A stretch of 39,046 nt of DNA from Clostridiales bacterium (GCA_022768185.1 JALEMS010000009.1:1-39046), one strand, 5' to 3'; positions 24,520-37,582 are shown, numbered from the stretch's first letter. The notes: generated by a model not told the origin, from the sequence alone. Numbers and translations: made by a program.

Positions 24520-27108
24520 TTACGCCTCCGGCTCTGCGGGGGGTTCGTCTCCGGCGGTCCCCTCCTCAGAGACCGTCTCCTCGCGGCCTGTGACGGTCGC
24601 GCCGATGACGCGGGCCTGCTCGCCGGTGCGCATCAGGCGCACGCCCTGGCTGTAGCGGCTCTGAACGCTGACGTCGCAGGCGGCGGTGCGCAGGATGGTG
24701 CCGTCGTCGCAGATAAACAGCACGTCGTCCTCGTCGGACACGGCATGCACGTCGGCCACCGGGCCGGTCTTCTGCGTGACGCGGTAGCTCATGCGGCCCA
24801 GACCGCCGCGGCTCTGCGGCGTGCCGGCGGCGCTGCCCTCGCCGCCGCGGAGGTATTCCGTCATCGGCGTGCGGCGGCCAAAGCCGTTTTCCGTTACAGA
24901 CAGCAGCGCCAGCTCCGGATCGGCCCGCACCGCGCCGACGACCAGATCGTTCTCACGCAGGCGGATGCCGCGCACGCCGGCGGCCGTGCGGCCCATCAGG
25001 CGCACGTCGTTTTCGTCAAAGCAGATGGCATAGCCGTCGCGCGTGGCGAGCAGGATGTTGCGCGCGCCGTCGGTGCGCAGCACGGCGATGAGCCGGTCGC
25101 CCTCCTCGAGCGTCAGCGCGCGGATGCCGCTGGCGCGGATGTTCTTCAGCCCGGCCAGCTCCATGCGCTTGACCGTGCCGCGCTCGGTGGCCAGCACGAG
25201 ATACGGCAGGCCCTCGCCGAGGCCCTCGCCGGCGCGCAGCCCGTCCAGCTCGGGCGCGGCCACGTGCAGCATGCTCTGCACGCGCTCGCCCTCCTCGAGC
25301 GAGAGGAGGTTGACGATGTTCGTTCCGCGCGCGCTGCGGCTGGCCTCGGGGATCTGATAGCCCTTGAGGCGGTAGACGCGGCCGGCGGAGGTGAAAAACA
25401 GCATATAGTCGTGCGTCGAGCAGGTGAAGACGTTCTCCACCCAGTCGGACTCGCGCAGCGCCTGACCGCGCACGCCCTTGCCGCCGCGGCCCTGGGCGCG
25501 GTATTCGCTGGCGGGGGTGCGCTTGATATAGCCGCCGTGGGTCAGGGTGTAGACGCACTGCTCCTGTGCGATGAGATCCTCCCGGTCGATCTCGTCCTCG
25601 ACCTCCTGAATCTCGGTGAGACGGTCGTCTCCGTATTTGTCGCGCAGCGCGAGCATTTCCTCGCGCAGCTGGGCGCGCATCTTGTGCTCGTCGCCGAGCA
25701 GCTCGAGATACCAGGCGATGCGCTCCTCGATCTGCTCGTATTCCTCCTGCAGCTTCTGCCGGTCGAGACCCTGCAGCTGACGCAGACGCATCTCCAGAAT
25801 GGCCTGCGCCTGCACCTCGTCGAGGCCGAAGCGCTCCATCAGGCGCTCCTTTGCGTTGTCGTAGCTCTCGCGGATGATGCGCACGACCTCGTCGATGTTG
25901 TCCTGCGCGATGATGAGACCCTCCAGCAGATGGGCGCGCTCGCGGGCGCGGCGCAGATCGTACTGCGTGCGCCGGGTGATGACCTCCATCTGGAAGGCGA
26001 TGTATTCGTCCAGAATGTGCCGCAGCGAGAGGATGCGCGGCTGCGACTGGTTGTGCACCAGAGCGAGCATATTGACGGCGAAGGTCGTCTGCAGCTGCGT
26101 CTGGGCAAAGAGCTTGTTGAGCACCACCTGCGGCACGGCGTCGCGCTTGAGCTCGATGACGATGCGCATACCGTTGCGGTCGGATTCGTCGCGCAGGTCG
26201 CTGATCTCGTCGATGCGCTTGTCCTTGACCTGCTCGGCGATGACGGCGATGAGCTGGCGCTTGTTCACCTGATAGGGCAGCTCGGTGACGATGATGCGGG
26301 TGCGCTTGTCGCGGCCGTACTCCTCCAGCTCGGTGCGGGCGCGGATGGTGATGCGGCCGCGGCCGGTGGCGTAGGCGGCGCGGATGCCGGCGCGGCCCAT
26401 GATGATGCCGCGTGTCGGGAAGTCCGGGCCGGTCATATGCTGCATCAGGTCGTCCAGCGTGGCCTCGGGGTTGTCCAGCACGGTGACGGCCGCGTCGATC
26501 ACCTCGCGCAGGTTGTGCGGCGGGATGTTCGTAGCCATGCCGACGGCGATGCCGGAAGAGCCGTTCACCAGCAGGTTGGGAAAGCGGCACGGCAGCACGC
26601 GCGGCTCCTTGCGCGTTTCGTCAAAGTTGGGATCCCAGTCGACGGTGTCGCGCTCGATGTCGCGCAGCATCTCGTCGGCCATGCGGGCCATGCGGGCCTC
26701 GGTGTATCGGTAGGCGGCCGGGGGGTCGCCGTCGACGGAGCCGAAGTTGCCGTGGCCCTCGATGAGGGGATAGCGCATGGAAAAGTCCTGCGCCAAACGC
26801 ACCAGCGCGTCGTAAACCGAGGCGTCGCCGTGCGGATGGTAGCGGCCCAGCACGTCGCCGACGGCCGTGGCGCATTTGCGGAAGGGCTTATCGCGCGTCA
26901 GACCGTCCTCGTACATGGCGTAAAGGATGCGGCGGTGCACCGGCTTGAGGCCGTCGCGCACGTCCGGCAGGGCACGGCCGACGATGACGCTCATGGCATA
27001 GTCGATGTAGCTGGTCTTCATCTCGCTGACCAGCTCGGAGTTTACGATGCACTGATCCGGAAAGGCGATGTCCTCCGGCCTGTAGTCGTTGTTTTTTTTC
27101 TTAGCCAT
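24520..27108 (-). CDS. gyrA: DNA gyrase subunit A
   Basis: 862 residues. The catalytic tyrosine is Y135 in RYTEARM. The quinolone-resistance region reads [11 protein letters not shown], so the position matching E. coli Ser83 is A96 and that matching Asp87 is D100. The GyrA box QGRGGKG and the C-terminal beta-pinwheel repeats mark gyrase rather than topoisomerase IV. AAGGAG precedes the ATG. The acidic C-terminal tail ends in [15 protein letters not shown]. It lies after gyrB in the origin block, with a structured leader of about 190 bases. Confidence 0.97.
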   Translation of the reverse strand: MAKKKNNDYRPEDIAFPDQCIVNSELVSEMKTSYIDYAMSVIVGRALPDVRDGLKPVHRRILYAMYEDGLTRDKPFRKCATAVGDVLGRYHPHGDASVYDALVRLAQDFSMRYPLIEGHGNFGSVDGDPPAAYRYTEARMARMADEMLRDIERDTVDWDPNFDETRKEPRVLPCRFPNLLVNGSSGIAVGMATNIPPHNLREVIDAAVTVLDNPEATLDDLMQHMTGPDFPTRGIIMGRAGIRAAYATGRGRITIRARTELEEYGRDKRTRIIVTELPYQVNKRQLIAVIAEQVKDKRIDEISDLRDESDRNGMRIVIELKRDAVPQVVLNKLFAQTQLQTTFAVNMLALVHNQSQPRILSLRHILDEYIAFQMEVITRRTQYDLRRARERAHLLEGLIIAQDNIDEVVRIIRESYDNAKERLMERFGLDEVQAQAILEMRLRQLQGLDRQKLQEEYEQIEERIAWYLELLGDEHKMRAQLREEMLALRDKYGDDRLTEIQEVEDEIDREDLIAQEQCVYTLTHGGYIKRTPASEYRAQGRGGKGVRGQALRESDWVENVFTCSTHDYMLFFTSAGRVYRLKGYQIPEASRSARGTNIVNLLSLEEGERVQSMLHVAAPELDGLRAGEGLGEGLPYLVLATERGTVKRMELAGLKNIRASGIRALTLEEGDRLIAVLRTDGARNILLATRDGYAICFDENDVRLMGRTAAGVRGIRLRENDLVVGAVRADPELALLSVTENGFGRRTPMTEYLRGGEGSAAGTPQSRGGLGRMSYRVTQKTGPVADVHAVSDEDDVLFICDDGTILRTAACDVSVQSRYSQGVRLMRTGEQARVIGATVTGREETVSEEGTAGDEPPAEPEA

Positions 27109-27297
27109 AGTTGCTCCTTCGGAGAGTCAATGGAAACGCCGTCGGGACGTCTCCATTGAGGAGGATTTCCTTCTCCATTGGAAAGCCCTTTGGCTTTCCA
27201 ATGGAGAAAGCGCTTTGCTTTGCTCTGCGCCGTCTGCGGGCGCCGGACGCTGCAAGGCTGCGCCGCACCCGCGGCGCAGTCTTTTCATATCAATATG
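27109..27297 (-). promoter_or_regulatory. gyrA leader with alternative hairpins
   Basis: On the transcript the leader first forms a 17-bp perfect hairpin (27208-27192 with 27187-27171, loop AAAG). A second imperfect stem pairs AATGGA and TCCATT at 27157-27152 and 27134-27129. The motif AATGGA or its complement occurs four times, so pairings are mutually exclusive. CCTCCTC (27164-27158) could pair with the gyrA SD AAGGAG (27119-27114). A third hairpin, CTGCGCCG/CGGCGCAG, lies near 27262-27282 just after gyrB. Confidence 0.5.
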
Positions 27298-29316
<2,019 letters not shown>

Positions 29317-29335
29317 TCATCGTTTTGGTTTCAAA

Positions 29336-29602
29336 TTACCCGGTTTTGGTCAGCTCTGCGACGGACAGGCCGCTTCTTCGCAGCAGCGTGGCCGGGGCCA
29401 GCTGGGAAAGCCAGGTTTTTTCCCTGCAGACGATGAAGGACTTCGGCAGATCGTCCGCCGCGTTTTCCAGCCTTCCCTCACGCTCCGCGCGGGAGAGAAA
29501 CGCGCGGGTATCGCGCGAGGCCGCGGTGGTGTTGTCCAGATCGAACACGCCCACCACCCCGTCGTCCGGCAGCATCACGCCGCCGCCGATGTGCAGATAC
29601 AT
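29336..29602 (-). CDS. remB: RemB/YaaB-like DUF370 protein
   Basis: 88 residues beginning MYLHIGGGVMLPDDGVVGVFD and containing LDNTTAASRDTRAFL and LPKSFIVC. Length, sequence and position between recF and gyrB match B. subtilis YaaB (RemB), a relative of RemA, the DNA-binding regulator of matrix genes. Its own function is less clear. The ATG follows the recF stop directly (TGAATG), and GGGAG lies about 10 bases upstream inside recF, so translation is coupled. Confidence 0.85.
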   Translation of the reverse strand: MYLHIGGGVMLPDDGVVGVFDLDNTTAASRDTRAFLSRAEREGRLENAADDLPKSFIVCREKTWLSQLAPATLLRRSGLSVAELTKTG

Positions 29603-30703
29603 TCAGCTGATTCTCCCTTCCTCGATGCGCAGCACCCTGCCGCCGATGCGCCGTGAAATTTCCTCGCCGCCGCAGCAGGTCAGCAGCATCTGCCCGCCGC
29701 GCACGCGGTTGAGCACATATTCCTGCCGCTGCGCGTCCAGCTCGGAGAGCACGTCGTCCAGCAGCAGCACCGGCCACTCGCCGGTTTTGAGCTGGTGCAG
29801 CTCGCGCTCGGCCAGCTTCAGCGAGAGGGCCGCCGTGCGCGTCTGTCCCTGGCTGGCAAAGGCTCTGGCCGGGTGTCCGTTGATGAAAATCTGAAGATCG
29901 TCCTTATGCGCGCCGGTCAGACACGCGCCGGCGGCGATCTCCGCCTGCCGGTGGCTTCTCTGGTGCTCCATCACGTCCTCATACACCCGCTGCAGCGGAG
30001 CCGTCGGATCGGTCACGGACGACACGGTCTGATACTGCACCGTCAGCTCCTCCGCTCCGCCGGAAAATTCCCGGTGGATGGGCGCGGCCAGCTCCGCCAG
30101 GCGCAGCGCGCAGCTGGCCCGGTATCGGATCACGCCCGCGGAGGCGCGGGCCATGGCCTGGCTGTACTCGTCGAGCAGCTCCAGCAGCGACGGCTTTTCC
30201 CGCCAGTCACGCAAAATGCGCGATTTGCTCTCATACAGCCGGGCAAACTCCTGATACAGCGGCTTTGCCGCCGGGATCAGCTGACAGATCATGGTGTCGA
30301 GAAACTGACGGCGCACCGCCGGGCCGGCCCGCAGCAGGTTGAGGTCCTCCGGGCAGAACAGCACCGCGTGCAGCAGCCCCGTCATTTCCGACGGGCGCGT
30401 TTTCACGCCGTTCCGCACAAACTGCCGCCGCTGCCCGGCGCGCATGGAAAGCTCCACACGCTGCGTCCGCCCGCCGGCGAACAGCTCGGCCTCCACACGG
30501 GCCAGCTCCCGCCCGAAGCCGATCAGCTCCCGGTCCTGCCGGGCGCGGAAGCTGCGGCAGCCGGTGAGCAGCCAGACAGCCTCCAGCAGGTTTGTTTTAC
30601 CCTGTGCGTTGGCCCCGGCGACGATGTTGGCGCAGGGGTCAAACGCTGCGTCGGCCTGCGCGTAGTTTCGAAAGCCCTCCAGCCGGATTCGGTCGACCCT
30701 CAT
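29603..30703 (-). CDS. recF: Recombination mediator RecF
   Basis: 366 residues. SMC-like ATPase with Walker A GANAQGKT (30-37), the RecF signature around RRQFLDTMI, and Walker [13 protein letters not shown] near the C-terminus. RecF with RecO and RecR loads RecA at single-strand gaps. The start ATG overlaps the yaaA stop in ATGA, indicating translational coupling; it fits the family start [13 protein letters not shown]. Confidence 0.95.
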   Translation of the reverse strand: MRVDRIRLEGFRNYAQADAAFDPCANIVAGANAQGKTNLLEAVWLLTGCRSFRARQDRELIGFGRELARVEAELFAGGRTQRVELSMRAGQRRQFVRNGVKTRPSEMTGLLHAVLFCPEDLNLLRAGPAVRRQFLDTMICQLIPAAKPLYQEFARLYESKSRILRDWREKPSLLELLDEYSQAMARASAGVIRYRASCALRLAELAAPIHREFSGGAEELTVQYQTVSSVTDPTAPLQRVYEDVMEHQRSHRQAEIAAGACLTGAHKDDLQIFINGHPARAFASQGQTRTAALSLKLAERELHQLKTGEWPVLLLDDVLSELDAQRQEYVLNRVRGGQMLLTCCGGEEISRRIGGRVLRIEEGRIS

Positions 30704-30912
30704 GCCGCGGCGACGGTGTAATCTGTCCCGTTGAAGGTGATCGTATCTCCGGGGCGCAGCTTTTTTCCGCGCATGGTGCACACCTCGCCGTTGACCTTCA
30801 CCAGCCCGTCGGCAATCAGGAGCTTTGCCTCGCCGCCGGTGCCGACAAGCGCGGCAAATTTCAAAAAGGCGTCAAGCCGGATAAATTCCGTTTCAATTAC
30901 AATGGTTTCCAT
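30700..30912 (-). CDS. yaaA: S4-domain RNA-binding protein YaaA
   Basis: 70 residues, [20 protein letters not shown]..., with the S4 core [16 protein letters not shown] and LRPGDTI. It is the small protein always found between dnaN and recF in Firmicutes. S4 domains bind structured RNA, often ribosomal, but the exact role here is not shown. AAGGAA lies before the ATG. It overlaps recF by four bases. Confidence 0.88.
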   Translation of the reverse strand: METIVIETEFIRLDAFLKFAALVGTGGEAKLLIADGLVKVNGEVCTMRGKKLRPGDTITFNGTDYTVAAA

Positions 30913-30976
30913 CGTTTTTTCCTTATGAATGGTATCGCCCGATCCCGGACGTACAAAACAGCTTTTCAGAAAAAAA

Positions 30977-32080
30977 TTACTCGGTGCGCAGGCGCACGGG
31001 CAAAATCATGTAAATAAAGCCGTCTCCCTCCTCGGGCGTGATGACACAGGGGGACGAGCCGGTGCTGATGCTGACGACGATGCGCTGCGCCGGGGCGGCC
31101 TTCAGCGCGTCGATGAGATAGCGGCTGTTGAAGCCGATCTCAAGTCCGCCGCCCGTTCCCTCGGCAAGGCAGGCGTCCTCGGCCTGGCCCAGCGCCGTGA
31201 CGCACGAGAGCGTCACCACACCGTCTTCAAAGCGGCAGCGCAGCGGGTTTTTCGTACGCTCGTCCACCACAAGGCTGACACGGTCGGCCGCGCTTTTCAG
31301 CTCCTCGCGCTCCAGCGTCATATGATAGCGGAAGGCTTCGGGCACGGCCTTGCGCCAGTTGAGAAAATCGCCCTCGAGGCGCCGGGTGATGAGAATGGTT
31401 TCGCCGAGGGTAAAGCCGATGTGCCGGAAGCCGAGGGTCACGCGGATGACGTCGTCCGTATCGGCGCACAGGCGCTCGACGTCGGCCAGGGCCGCGCCCG
31501 GCACGATAAAGGCCAGATCCTTCTCCCCGACGGATTCCACCTTTTCCCGGCGCAGGGCCAGCCGGTATCCGTCGACGGCGATGACGGTGAGCACGCCGTC
31601 CTTGATCTCAAAGCGCGCGCCGGTGTAGATGGGACGGCTTTCGTTGTCGGACACGGCAAACAGCGTCTGCGAAATCATTTTCTTCAGCGTGCTCTGCGGC
31701 AGCATGATGGTGTCCTCGGGATCGATGGTGGGCAGCTCCGGATAATCGTTGACGTCGCCCGCGGCGAGAGAAAACTCGCTCTTGCCGCAGCGGATGCGCG
31801 CAGTGCTGCCGTCGGTGGTGACGGTGAGCCGCCCCTCCGGCATACAACGGACCATATCGCCCAGCAGCTTTGCATTGAGCACGGCCGCGCCCGGCTCGGA
31901 CACGTCGGCGGGAACGGTGGTGTAAACGCCCTTTTTCAGATCGTATCCGGTGATGCGCAGGCTGCCGTCTGCCGTCAGCAGAAGGCCCTCCAGCGCGGGA
32001 ATGGGACTTCTCTGGCTGGCGGCGCGCGCAGCGATGGCAACGGCGGCGCTTAATACGCTGCGTTCACAGGAAAATTTCAT
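30977..32080 (-). CDS. dnaN: DNA polymerase III beta subunit (sliding clamp)
   Basis: 367 residues forming the dimeric beta clamp that tethers polymerases and repair enzymes to DNA. The three repeated clamp domains are visible: [20 protein letters not shown] at the start, DEQ-like SKQ contact regions, and a C-terminal VLPVRLRTE that matches the conserved M-P-x-R-L ending. GGAGG lies 8 bases before the ATG. It follows dnaA with about 350 bases of origin sequence between. Confidence 0.96.
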   Translation of the reverse strand: MKFSCERSVLSAAVAIAARAASQRSPIPALEGLLLTADGSLRITGYDLKKGVYTTVPADVSEPGAAVLNAKLLGDMVRCMPEGRLTVTTDGSTARIRCGKSEFSLAAGDVNDYPELPTIDPEDTIMLPQSTLKKMISQTLFAVSDNESRPIYTGARFEIKDGVLTVIAVDGYRLALRREKVESVGEKDLAFIVPGAALADVERLCADTDDVIRVTLGFRHIGFTLGETILITRRLEGDFLNWRKAVPEAFRYHMTLEREELKSAADRVSLVVDERTKNPLRCRFEDGVVTLSCVTALGQAEDACLAEGTGGGLEIGFNSRYLIDALKAAPAQRIVVSISTGSSPCVITPEEGDGFIYMILPVRLRTE

Positions 32081-32434
32081 AAGGCAGACCTCCAGTTTCT
32101 GCTGATAGGATAGGACAGGAAGGATAAAAAGATAGTGATAACAGTAGTAGGGGCTTCAAGCTGTGGAAAACAGGCGCAAAGCCTGAAAATCCGGGAAAAA
32201 CGGGTGTTTAAAATTTCACCCGGGTTTTTCCACAGGTTTTGACAGGTGAAAAAACGCCTCAAAAATTTCCACACGCATCCACAGTGCGCTTTCGTCACTC
32301 CACAGGCAAATGTGGAAAATTTCCGTGCGGAGAAGCGCGGCTCTCACCTGCTGAAAAATACAGACTGTAATCTTTTAATGTGCAGAAAGCCGGCCCCCGC
32401 CGCACGCGGCGAAAAGGCCGGCGGCAGGCGCGGG
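32081..32434. other. Candidate replication origin (oriC) between dnaA and dnaN
   Basis: Non-coding region with a DnaA-box cluster. Three exact TTTTCCACA boxes lie at 32162-32170 (minus), 32226-32234 (plus) and 32311-32319 (minus). Weaker ones are ATTTCCACA at 32265-32273, GCATCCACA at 32275-32283 and CACTCCACA at 32296-32304. Around 32104-32145 GAT-rich triplets (GATAGGATAGG, GATAGTGATA) could serve as DnaA-trio or unwinding sequence. The dnaA-dnaN gap is an origin site in many Firmicutes. Activity is inferred. Confidence 0.75.
32389..32422 (-). terminator. Terminator of dnaA
   Basis: On the minus strand GCCGGCC/GGCCGGC (32422-32416 and 32395-32389) with an inner GCCGC/GCGGC stem is followed by TTTCTGC. 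It lies about 12 bases after the dnaA stop, so dnaN probably has another promoter within the origin region. Confidence 0.6.
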
Positions 32435-33742
32435 TTACATACGGGAATTGATGTTGCTGGTGATGTTGCGGATGGTGGCGGGCATGTCCGCCTCGGTGTT
32501 GAGCAGCTTTTCCACCTTACGGATGGAGGTGAGCACGGTGGAGTGGTTGCGGTTGAACAGATTGCCGATGTCCGGCAGGGAAAGGTTGGTCAGGCTGCGG
32601 ATGAGGTACATGGCCACCTGACGGCTTTTGGTGATGTCCTTGGTCTGGTTCGTGCCGGTGAGATCTTCGGCGGAGAAGCCGAAGTACCGCGCCGTTTCGC
32701 CGATGATGGCGTCCGGCGTGGGAATGTAGTTGCCGACGCGGATGACGTCCTTGATCGCGCGCTTGACCGAGGCAATGGTGATCTCATCGTTCATCAGATC
32801 CTTATACGCCGTCAGGCGCTTGACGACGCCCTCAATCTGCCGGATGTTGGACGTGAGGCTTTCGGCAATGTAATTTGTCACCTCGTCGGAGAGCACCATG
32901 CCCAGCTGCGTGGCCTTGTTGGTGATGATGGCGATGCGCGTTTCCAGATTGGGCGGCTGAATGTCCGCCATCAGACCGCCCTCAAAGCGGGTGCGCAGCC
33001 GGTCGTCCAGCAGGGGCATGTCCATCGGGGGCCGGTCGGAGGTGATAACGATCTGATGTCCGGCCTCGTAGATGGAATTGAAGGTGTGAAAAAATTCCTC
33101 CTGCGTGGAGTCTTTGCCGGCGATGAACTGAATATCGTCGACGAGAAACAGGTTGACATTGCGGTATCTGGTGCGGAAATCCTCCATTTCACCGGTTTTG
33201 ATGGCCTTGACCATGTCGTTGATGAAGCTGTCTCCCTTGATGTAGGCCAGAGACAGCGTGGGCCGCTCGTGATGGATGGCCTGGCCGATCGACAGCAGCA
33301 GATGCGTTTTGCCCAGCCCCGAGTTTCCGTAGATGAACAGCGGGTTATACACCTTGCCCGGCTGCTCCGAGACGGCCTTCGCCGCGGCGTAGGCAAACTG
33401 GTTGGACGGGCCGACAACAAAATGGTCGAAGGTGTAGCCCGCCATCTCGGGCAGACCGTTTTCGGCCTCGCGCTCCTGCTTGTAGTCCGGCAGCTCGTCC
33501 GGCGTGAGCACGGTCAGTTCAAAATCGGAGGAAAAAATATCGACCAGGGCGGCCCGGAGCAGATCGCCGTATCGGTCGCGGATGATATTGCGTTTGAAGT
33601 CTGTGGTGGCGCAGAGCACAAACCGGTTGTTGACGATTTCAACGGGCTTACAATCGTTAAACCAGGTTGTCATGGCGGTCTGCGTCAGGCTGCGGGAGAG
33701 CGCCTCCAGCACGGCCTGCCATATATCCTCCAGTGAATTCAT
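32435..33742 (-). CDS. dnaA: Chromosomal replication initiator DnaA
   Basis: 435 residues. Domain I (about 1-75) and a very short domain II linker precede the AAA+ domain, with Walker A GNSGLGKT (139-146), Walker B LVDDIQFI (D202-D203) and sensor regions. Domain IV has the DNA-binding signature LSLPDIGNLFNRNHSTVL. It binds the DnaA boxes found next to it. AAAAGGAA precedes the ATG at 33742; a longer reading frame up to 33781 lacks a ribosome binding site and would overlap the promoter. Confidence 0.97.
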   Translation of the reverse strand: MNSLEDIWQAVLEALSRSLTQTAMTTWFNDCKPVEIVNNRFVLCATTDFKRNIIRDRYGDLLRAALVDIFSSDFELTVLTPDELPDYKQEREAENGLPEMAGYTFDHFVVGPSNQFAYAAAKAVSEQPGKVYNPLFIYGNSGLGKTHLLLSIGQAIHHERPTLSLAYIKGDSFINDMVKAIKTGEMEDFRTRYRNVNLFLVDDIQFIAGKDSTQEEFFHTFNSIYEAGHQIVITSDRPPMDMPLLDDRLRTRFEGGLMADIQPPNLETRIAIITNKATQLGMVLSDEVTNYIAESLTSNIRQIEGVVKRLTAYKDLMNDEITIASVKRAIKDVIRVGNYIPTPDAIIGETARYFGFSAEDLTGTNQTKDITKSRQVAMYLIRSLTNLSLPDIGNLFNRNHSTVLTSIRKVEKLLNTEADMPATIRNITSNINSRM

Positions 33743-33796
33743 GGCTGCACGGTTCCTTTTGTCTGTATTGCGGCGGTCCATAGCCGCTTATTTTAC

Positions 33797-33825
33797 ATTA
33801 TAGCAAACATCCCCCCTGCGTGCAA
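33797..33825 (-). promoter_or_regulatory. Sigma-A promoter of dnaA
   Basis: On the minus strand TTGCAC (33825-33820) and TATAAT (33802-33797) are exactly 17 bases apart. Transcription would start near 33790, about 48 bases before the ATG. Confidence 0.8.
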
Positions 33826-33940
33826 GGCGCAAAACAGAACAAAATTTTTAATATAGTATCAAAAAGCGCCCGCGCAGACGCGCAGAATGTAAACTTTTTT
33901 TGTGCGGACCGTCCGCAGCGCGCACACGCGCCGAAAGCGA

Positions 33941-33969
33941 TTGATTTTGCGCCGCCGATGGTGTAAGAT
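33941..33969 (+). promoter_or_regulatory. Sigma-A promoter of mfd
   Basis: TTGATT (33941-33946) and TAAGAT (33964-33969) are 17 bases apart. Transcription near 33976 leaves about 75 bases of leader, with a small AAAGCG/CGCTTT hairpin at about 33979-33995. Between this and the dnaA promoter (33826-33940) I see no gene and no exact DnaA box. Confidence 0.6.
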
Positions 33970-34051
33970 GAAAAGCAAAAGCGGAAAACGCTTTAAAAAC
34001 AACGGATTTGCGCCGGGCGCGGCTTTGCCGGACGGCGCGGTTTTTCTCTTT

Positions 34052-37000
34052 ATGAAAGCGCTTGCAAAGGCTATTTTACAAAATACCGGCATGAACACCC
34101 TCGTCCCCTCTCTGGACGGGGGCGCGTGGCCTGCGCTTGTAACGGGCGCGGGCGCGGTGCACCGGGCGCAGCTGGCCGCGGCCCTGCGCCTGGAAACGGG
34201 CGCGCCGCTGTTTGTCGTCGCGCCGGACGAGACGGCGGCGGAGACCCTTGCAGCGGACTTTTTTGCTTTTACCGGCGAGCGCGCGCAGGTGCTCTCCTCG
34301 CGCGGGTTCGTGCTGTGTCCGGCGGAGACCGTTTCCCGGCAGGACGAGCATAAGCGCCTGGCCGTGCTCGACGCGCTCGCGTGCGGGGACGCGCCCGTGT
34401 GCATCTGCACGGCGGCGGCGCTGCTGCAGCGCACCATCCCGCCCGCGCAGCTGAAGGATGCGGCCTTCTCCGTGTCCATGACGGATACGATCTCACCGGA
34501 CGGGCTGGTCGGGCGCCTGCTGCGCCTGGGGTACACGATGAGCGCCCAGGTGGAAGGCCCCGGACAGATGGCGCGCCGCGGCGGCATCGTCGACGTGTTT
34601 TCTCCGGCGCAGGCGGAGCCTGTGCGTATCGAGTTCTGGGGCGACGACGTCGACTCCATTTCCCTGTTCGATCCGGAAAGCCAGCGGCGCACGCAGACGC
34701 TGTCGGCCTGCCGCATCCTGCCGGCCACCGAGACGCCGCCCCTGCTGGCGCCCGGCGGGGCCGAGGGTCTGGCCGGGGCGCTCGAGGCGCTGGCAAAGCG
34801 CCTGGCCCGCCGCAAAAACAGCGAGCGCGCCGTACAGCTGGCCCGTGAGGACGCGGAGCGCCTGCGCGGCGGCGTGCAGCCTGCCTCGGCCGATCGCTGC
34901 TTTTCCCTGATTTTTCCGGAGTTTGCCTCGGCGGCGGATTATATTCCGCCGGACGCGCTGGTGCTGCTGGATCAGCCGGCGCGGATAAACGAGCAGGCAG
35001 ACCGGTTTCTTGCGCTGCTGCGGGACGATCTGAAGACGCTGGCCGAGGACGGAACGCTGCTTGCCGCGCCGTCGGACTTTGCCCGCACGCGCGAGCAGGC
35101 GCGCGCCCTACTCGCGCCGCACCCCATTGTGATGGCCGAATCCTTCACCCGCGGGCGGCATCCGTTCACTCCGCGCACCGTTGTGAGCCTGACGGCCAAG
35201 CAGCTGCCGGCCCGCACCGGCGGGGCGGCAGCCGCCGCCGAGGAGGTGCAGCGCTATCTGAAGGACGGCTTCGGCGTGCTGCTACTGGCGGCGGACGAGC
35301 GGCGGGCCTCGCTGCTGTGCGACATGCTGGCCGGACACGGCGTGAGCGCCGCAGCCTCCGGCGGCGTGCTGCCGCAGCCGGGCCAGTGTCTGACGGCGGC
35401 GGGCCTGCTCTCGGCGGGGCTGGAGTATCCCGAGCTGCACCTGGCTGTGCTGACGGACACGCGCGCGGCCGGCGCGCTGCAGCAGCAGCTGCCCCGCCGA
35501 AAAAAGGCCATGGCGGGCCGCGTCCGCATTGCCTCCTGCGCCGACCTTACGCCGGGCGACCTCGTCGTGCACGAGCAGCACGGCATCGGACGCTTCGACG
35601 GCGTAACGCGGCTGAAGGTGGAGGGCGGCGAGAAGGACTACATTAAGATTTCCTATGCCGGAACGGACGTGCTGTATGTGCCGGCCTCGTCTCTGGATCT
35701 TGTCACCAAATACACCGGCGCAGGCGAAAACGCCGCGCCGCGCCTGTCCAAAATCGGCGGAACGGACTGGGGCCGCACCAAGAGCCGCGCCCGCGCTTCG
35801 GCAAAGGCCATGGCCGCGGAGCTGGTGCAGCTGTATGCGCGCCGCCAGCGCGCAAAGGGACACGCCTTTGCGCCCGACTCCCCGTGGCAGCACGAGTTTG
35901 AGGACGCCTTCCCCTATGCCGAGACGGAGGATCAGCTGCGCTGCATCGCCGAGATCAAGCACGACATGGAGCGTGAGGTCCCCATGGAGCGCCTGCTGTG
36001 CGGCGACGTGGGGTACGGCAAAACCGAGGTGGCCCTGCGTGCGATCATGAAGTGCATTCTCGACGGCATGCAGGCTGCCATTCTCGTGCCGACCACCGTG
36101 CTGGCCCAGCAGCATTATCAAACCGTGCTGCAGCGCTTCCAGGGCTTTCCGGTGGAGGTGGAGTCGCTCTCCCGCTTCCGTACATCCAACGAACAGAAGC
36201 GCACGCTCGAGGGGCTGAAAAGCGGCCGGGTCGATCTCGTCGTCGGCACGCACCGGCTGCTGTCAAAGGACGTGTCCTTCAAGCGGCTGGGGCTGCTCGT
36301 CGTGGACGAGGAGCAGCGCTTCGGCGTGGCGCACAAGGAGCACATCAAGCGCATCAGCGAGGGCGTGGACGTGCTGACCCTGTCGGCCACTCCCATCCCG
36401 CGCACGCTGAATATGGCGCTGTCCGGCATCCGGGACATGTCTGTCATCGAGGAGCCGCCCAGCCTGCGGCAGCCGGTGCAGACCTTTGTGATGGAGCACG
36501 ACTGGAAGACGGTGTGCGACGCCATCCGGCGCGAGCTTGCCCGCGGCGGACAGGTGTATTACCTGCACAATCGCGTCGACAACATCGAGCGCACCGCCCT
36601 GCGCCTGCGCGAGATGCTCGGCGGCGAGGTGCGCGTGGCCGCGGCGCACGGGAAAATGGACGAGCAGCAGCTCTCGGCCGTCATGGAGCGCATGGCCGAC
36701 GGCGAGGTGGACGTGCTCGTGTGCACCACCATCATCGAGACGGGCGTGGACATTCCCAACGTCAACACCCTCATCATCGAGGACGCCGACCGTCTCGGCC
36801 TGGCCCAGCTGCATCAGATCCGGGGCCGCGTGGGCCGCTCGTCGCGGCAGGCGTCGGCCTATCTCACCTTCCGGCGCGACAAACAGCTCAGCGAGATTGC
36901 CGAAAAGCGGCTGGAGGCCATCCGCGAATTTGCCGGCTTCAACTCCGGCTTCGGCATCGCCATGCGCGATCTGGAAATCCGCGGCGCGGGCAGCCTTCTG

Positions 37001-37567
37001 GGCGCGGAGCAGTCCGGACGGATGTCCGACGTCGGCTACGACATGTATCTGCGTCTGCTGGAGGAGGCTGTGCTGGAGGAGCGCGGCGAAAAGCCGCCGG
37101 TGCGCGCCGAGTGCTCGGCGGATCTGGCTGTTTCCGCCGGCATTCCGGAGCGCTATGTTCCCTTCGAGGGCCAGCGCATGGATCTTTACCGCCGTATTGC
37201 CCTCATCCGCACCGAGGCGGACGCGGACGATCTGATCGACGAGCTGTGCGACCGCTTCGGCGACCCGCCGCACGCCGTCATCTCGCTGGTAGAGGTGGCG
37301 CTGCTGCGCGGCGAGGCCTCACGGGCCGGCATCCGCGACATCAGCCAGAAGGGCGGGCGCATTCTCTTCACGCTTGCCGAGTTTTCCGTCGAGCGCCTGA
37401 CGGCGCTGGATGCAAGGAAGGAGTACCGGGGCCGTGTGCGCGCCGAGCCGGGCGAGAAGCCCGTAGTCAGCCTGCGCCCGGCCGGCAAACGCACGCTCGA
37501 CGAGGCCCGCGCCTTCGTCCGGGCCTGGGGCGGCGTTCCGGCGGACGCCGCGATGCAAACCAATTGA
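34052..37567 (+). CDS. mfd: Transcription-repair coupling factor Mfd
   Basis: 1171 residues. N-terminal UvrB-homology region, an RNA-polymerase-interaction segment around PGDLVVHEQHGIGRFDG, then the translocase with Walker A GDVGYGKTE near 650, DEEQ near 752, LSATPIPRTLNMAL, and QIRGRVGRSSRQASAY. A TRCF domain follows at the C-terminus. Mfd displaces RNA polymerase stalled at lesions and recruits UvrA. I chose 34052 because the frame upstream would cross the predicted promoter and because MKALAKAI matches family starts, although the ATG lacks a clear SD. Confidence 0.94.
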   Translation: MKALAKAILQNTGMNTLVPSLDGGAWPALVTGAGAVHRAQLAAALRLETGAPLFVVAPDETAAETLAADFFAFTGERAQVLSSRGFVLCPAETVSRQDEHKRLAVLDALACGDAPVCICTAAALLQRTIPPAQLKDAAFSVSMTDTISPDGLVGRLLRLGYTMSAQVEGPGQMARRGGIVDVFSPAQAEPVRIEFWGDDVDSISLFDPESQRRTQTLSACRILPATETPPLLAPGGAEGLAGALEALAKRLARRKNSERAVQLAREDAERLRGGVQPASADRCFSLIFPEFASAADYIPPDALVLLDQPARINEQADRFLALLRDDLKTLAEDGTLLAAPSDFARTREQARALLAPHPIVMAESFTRGRHPFTPRTVVSLTAKQLPARTGGAAAAAEEVQRYLKDGFGVLLLAADERRASLLCDMLAGHGVSAAASGGVLPQPGQCLTAAGLLSAGLEYPELHLAVLTDTRAAGALQQQLPRRKKAMAGRVRIASCADLTPGDLVVHEQHGIGRFDGVTRLKVEGGEKDYIKISYAGTDVLYVPASSLDLVTKYTGAGENAAPRLSKIGGTDWGRTKSRARASAKAMAAELVQLYARRQRAKGHAFAPDSPWQHEFEDAFPYAETEDQLRCIAEIKHDMEREVPMERLLCGDVGYGKTEVALRAIMKCILDGMQAAILVPTTVLAQQHYQTVLQRFQGFPVEVESLSRFRTSNEQKRTLEGLKSGRVDLVVGTHRLLSKDVSFKRLGLLVVDEEQRFGVAHKEHIKRISEGVDVLTLSATPIPRTLNMALSGIRDMSVIEEPPSLRQPVQTFVMEHDWKTVCDAIRRELARGGQVYYLHNRVDNIERTALRLREMLGGEVRVAAAHGKMDEQQLSAVMERMADGEVDVLVCTTIIETGVDIPNVNTLIIEDADRLGLAQLHQIRGRVGRSSRQASAYLTFRRDKQLSEIAEKRLEAIREFAGFNSGFGIAMRDLEIRGAGSLLGAEQSGRMSDVGYDMYLRLLEEAVLEERGEKPPVRAECSADLAVSAGIPERYVPFEGQRMDLYRRIALIRTEADADDLIDELCDRFGDPPHAVISLVEVALLRGEASRAGIRDISQKGGRILFTLAEFSVERLTALDARKEYRGRVRAEPGEKPVVSLRPAGKRTLDEARAFVRAWGGVPADAAMQTN

Positions 37568-37582
37568 AAAGGAGAACGGTTT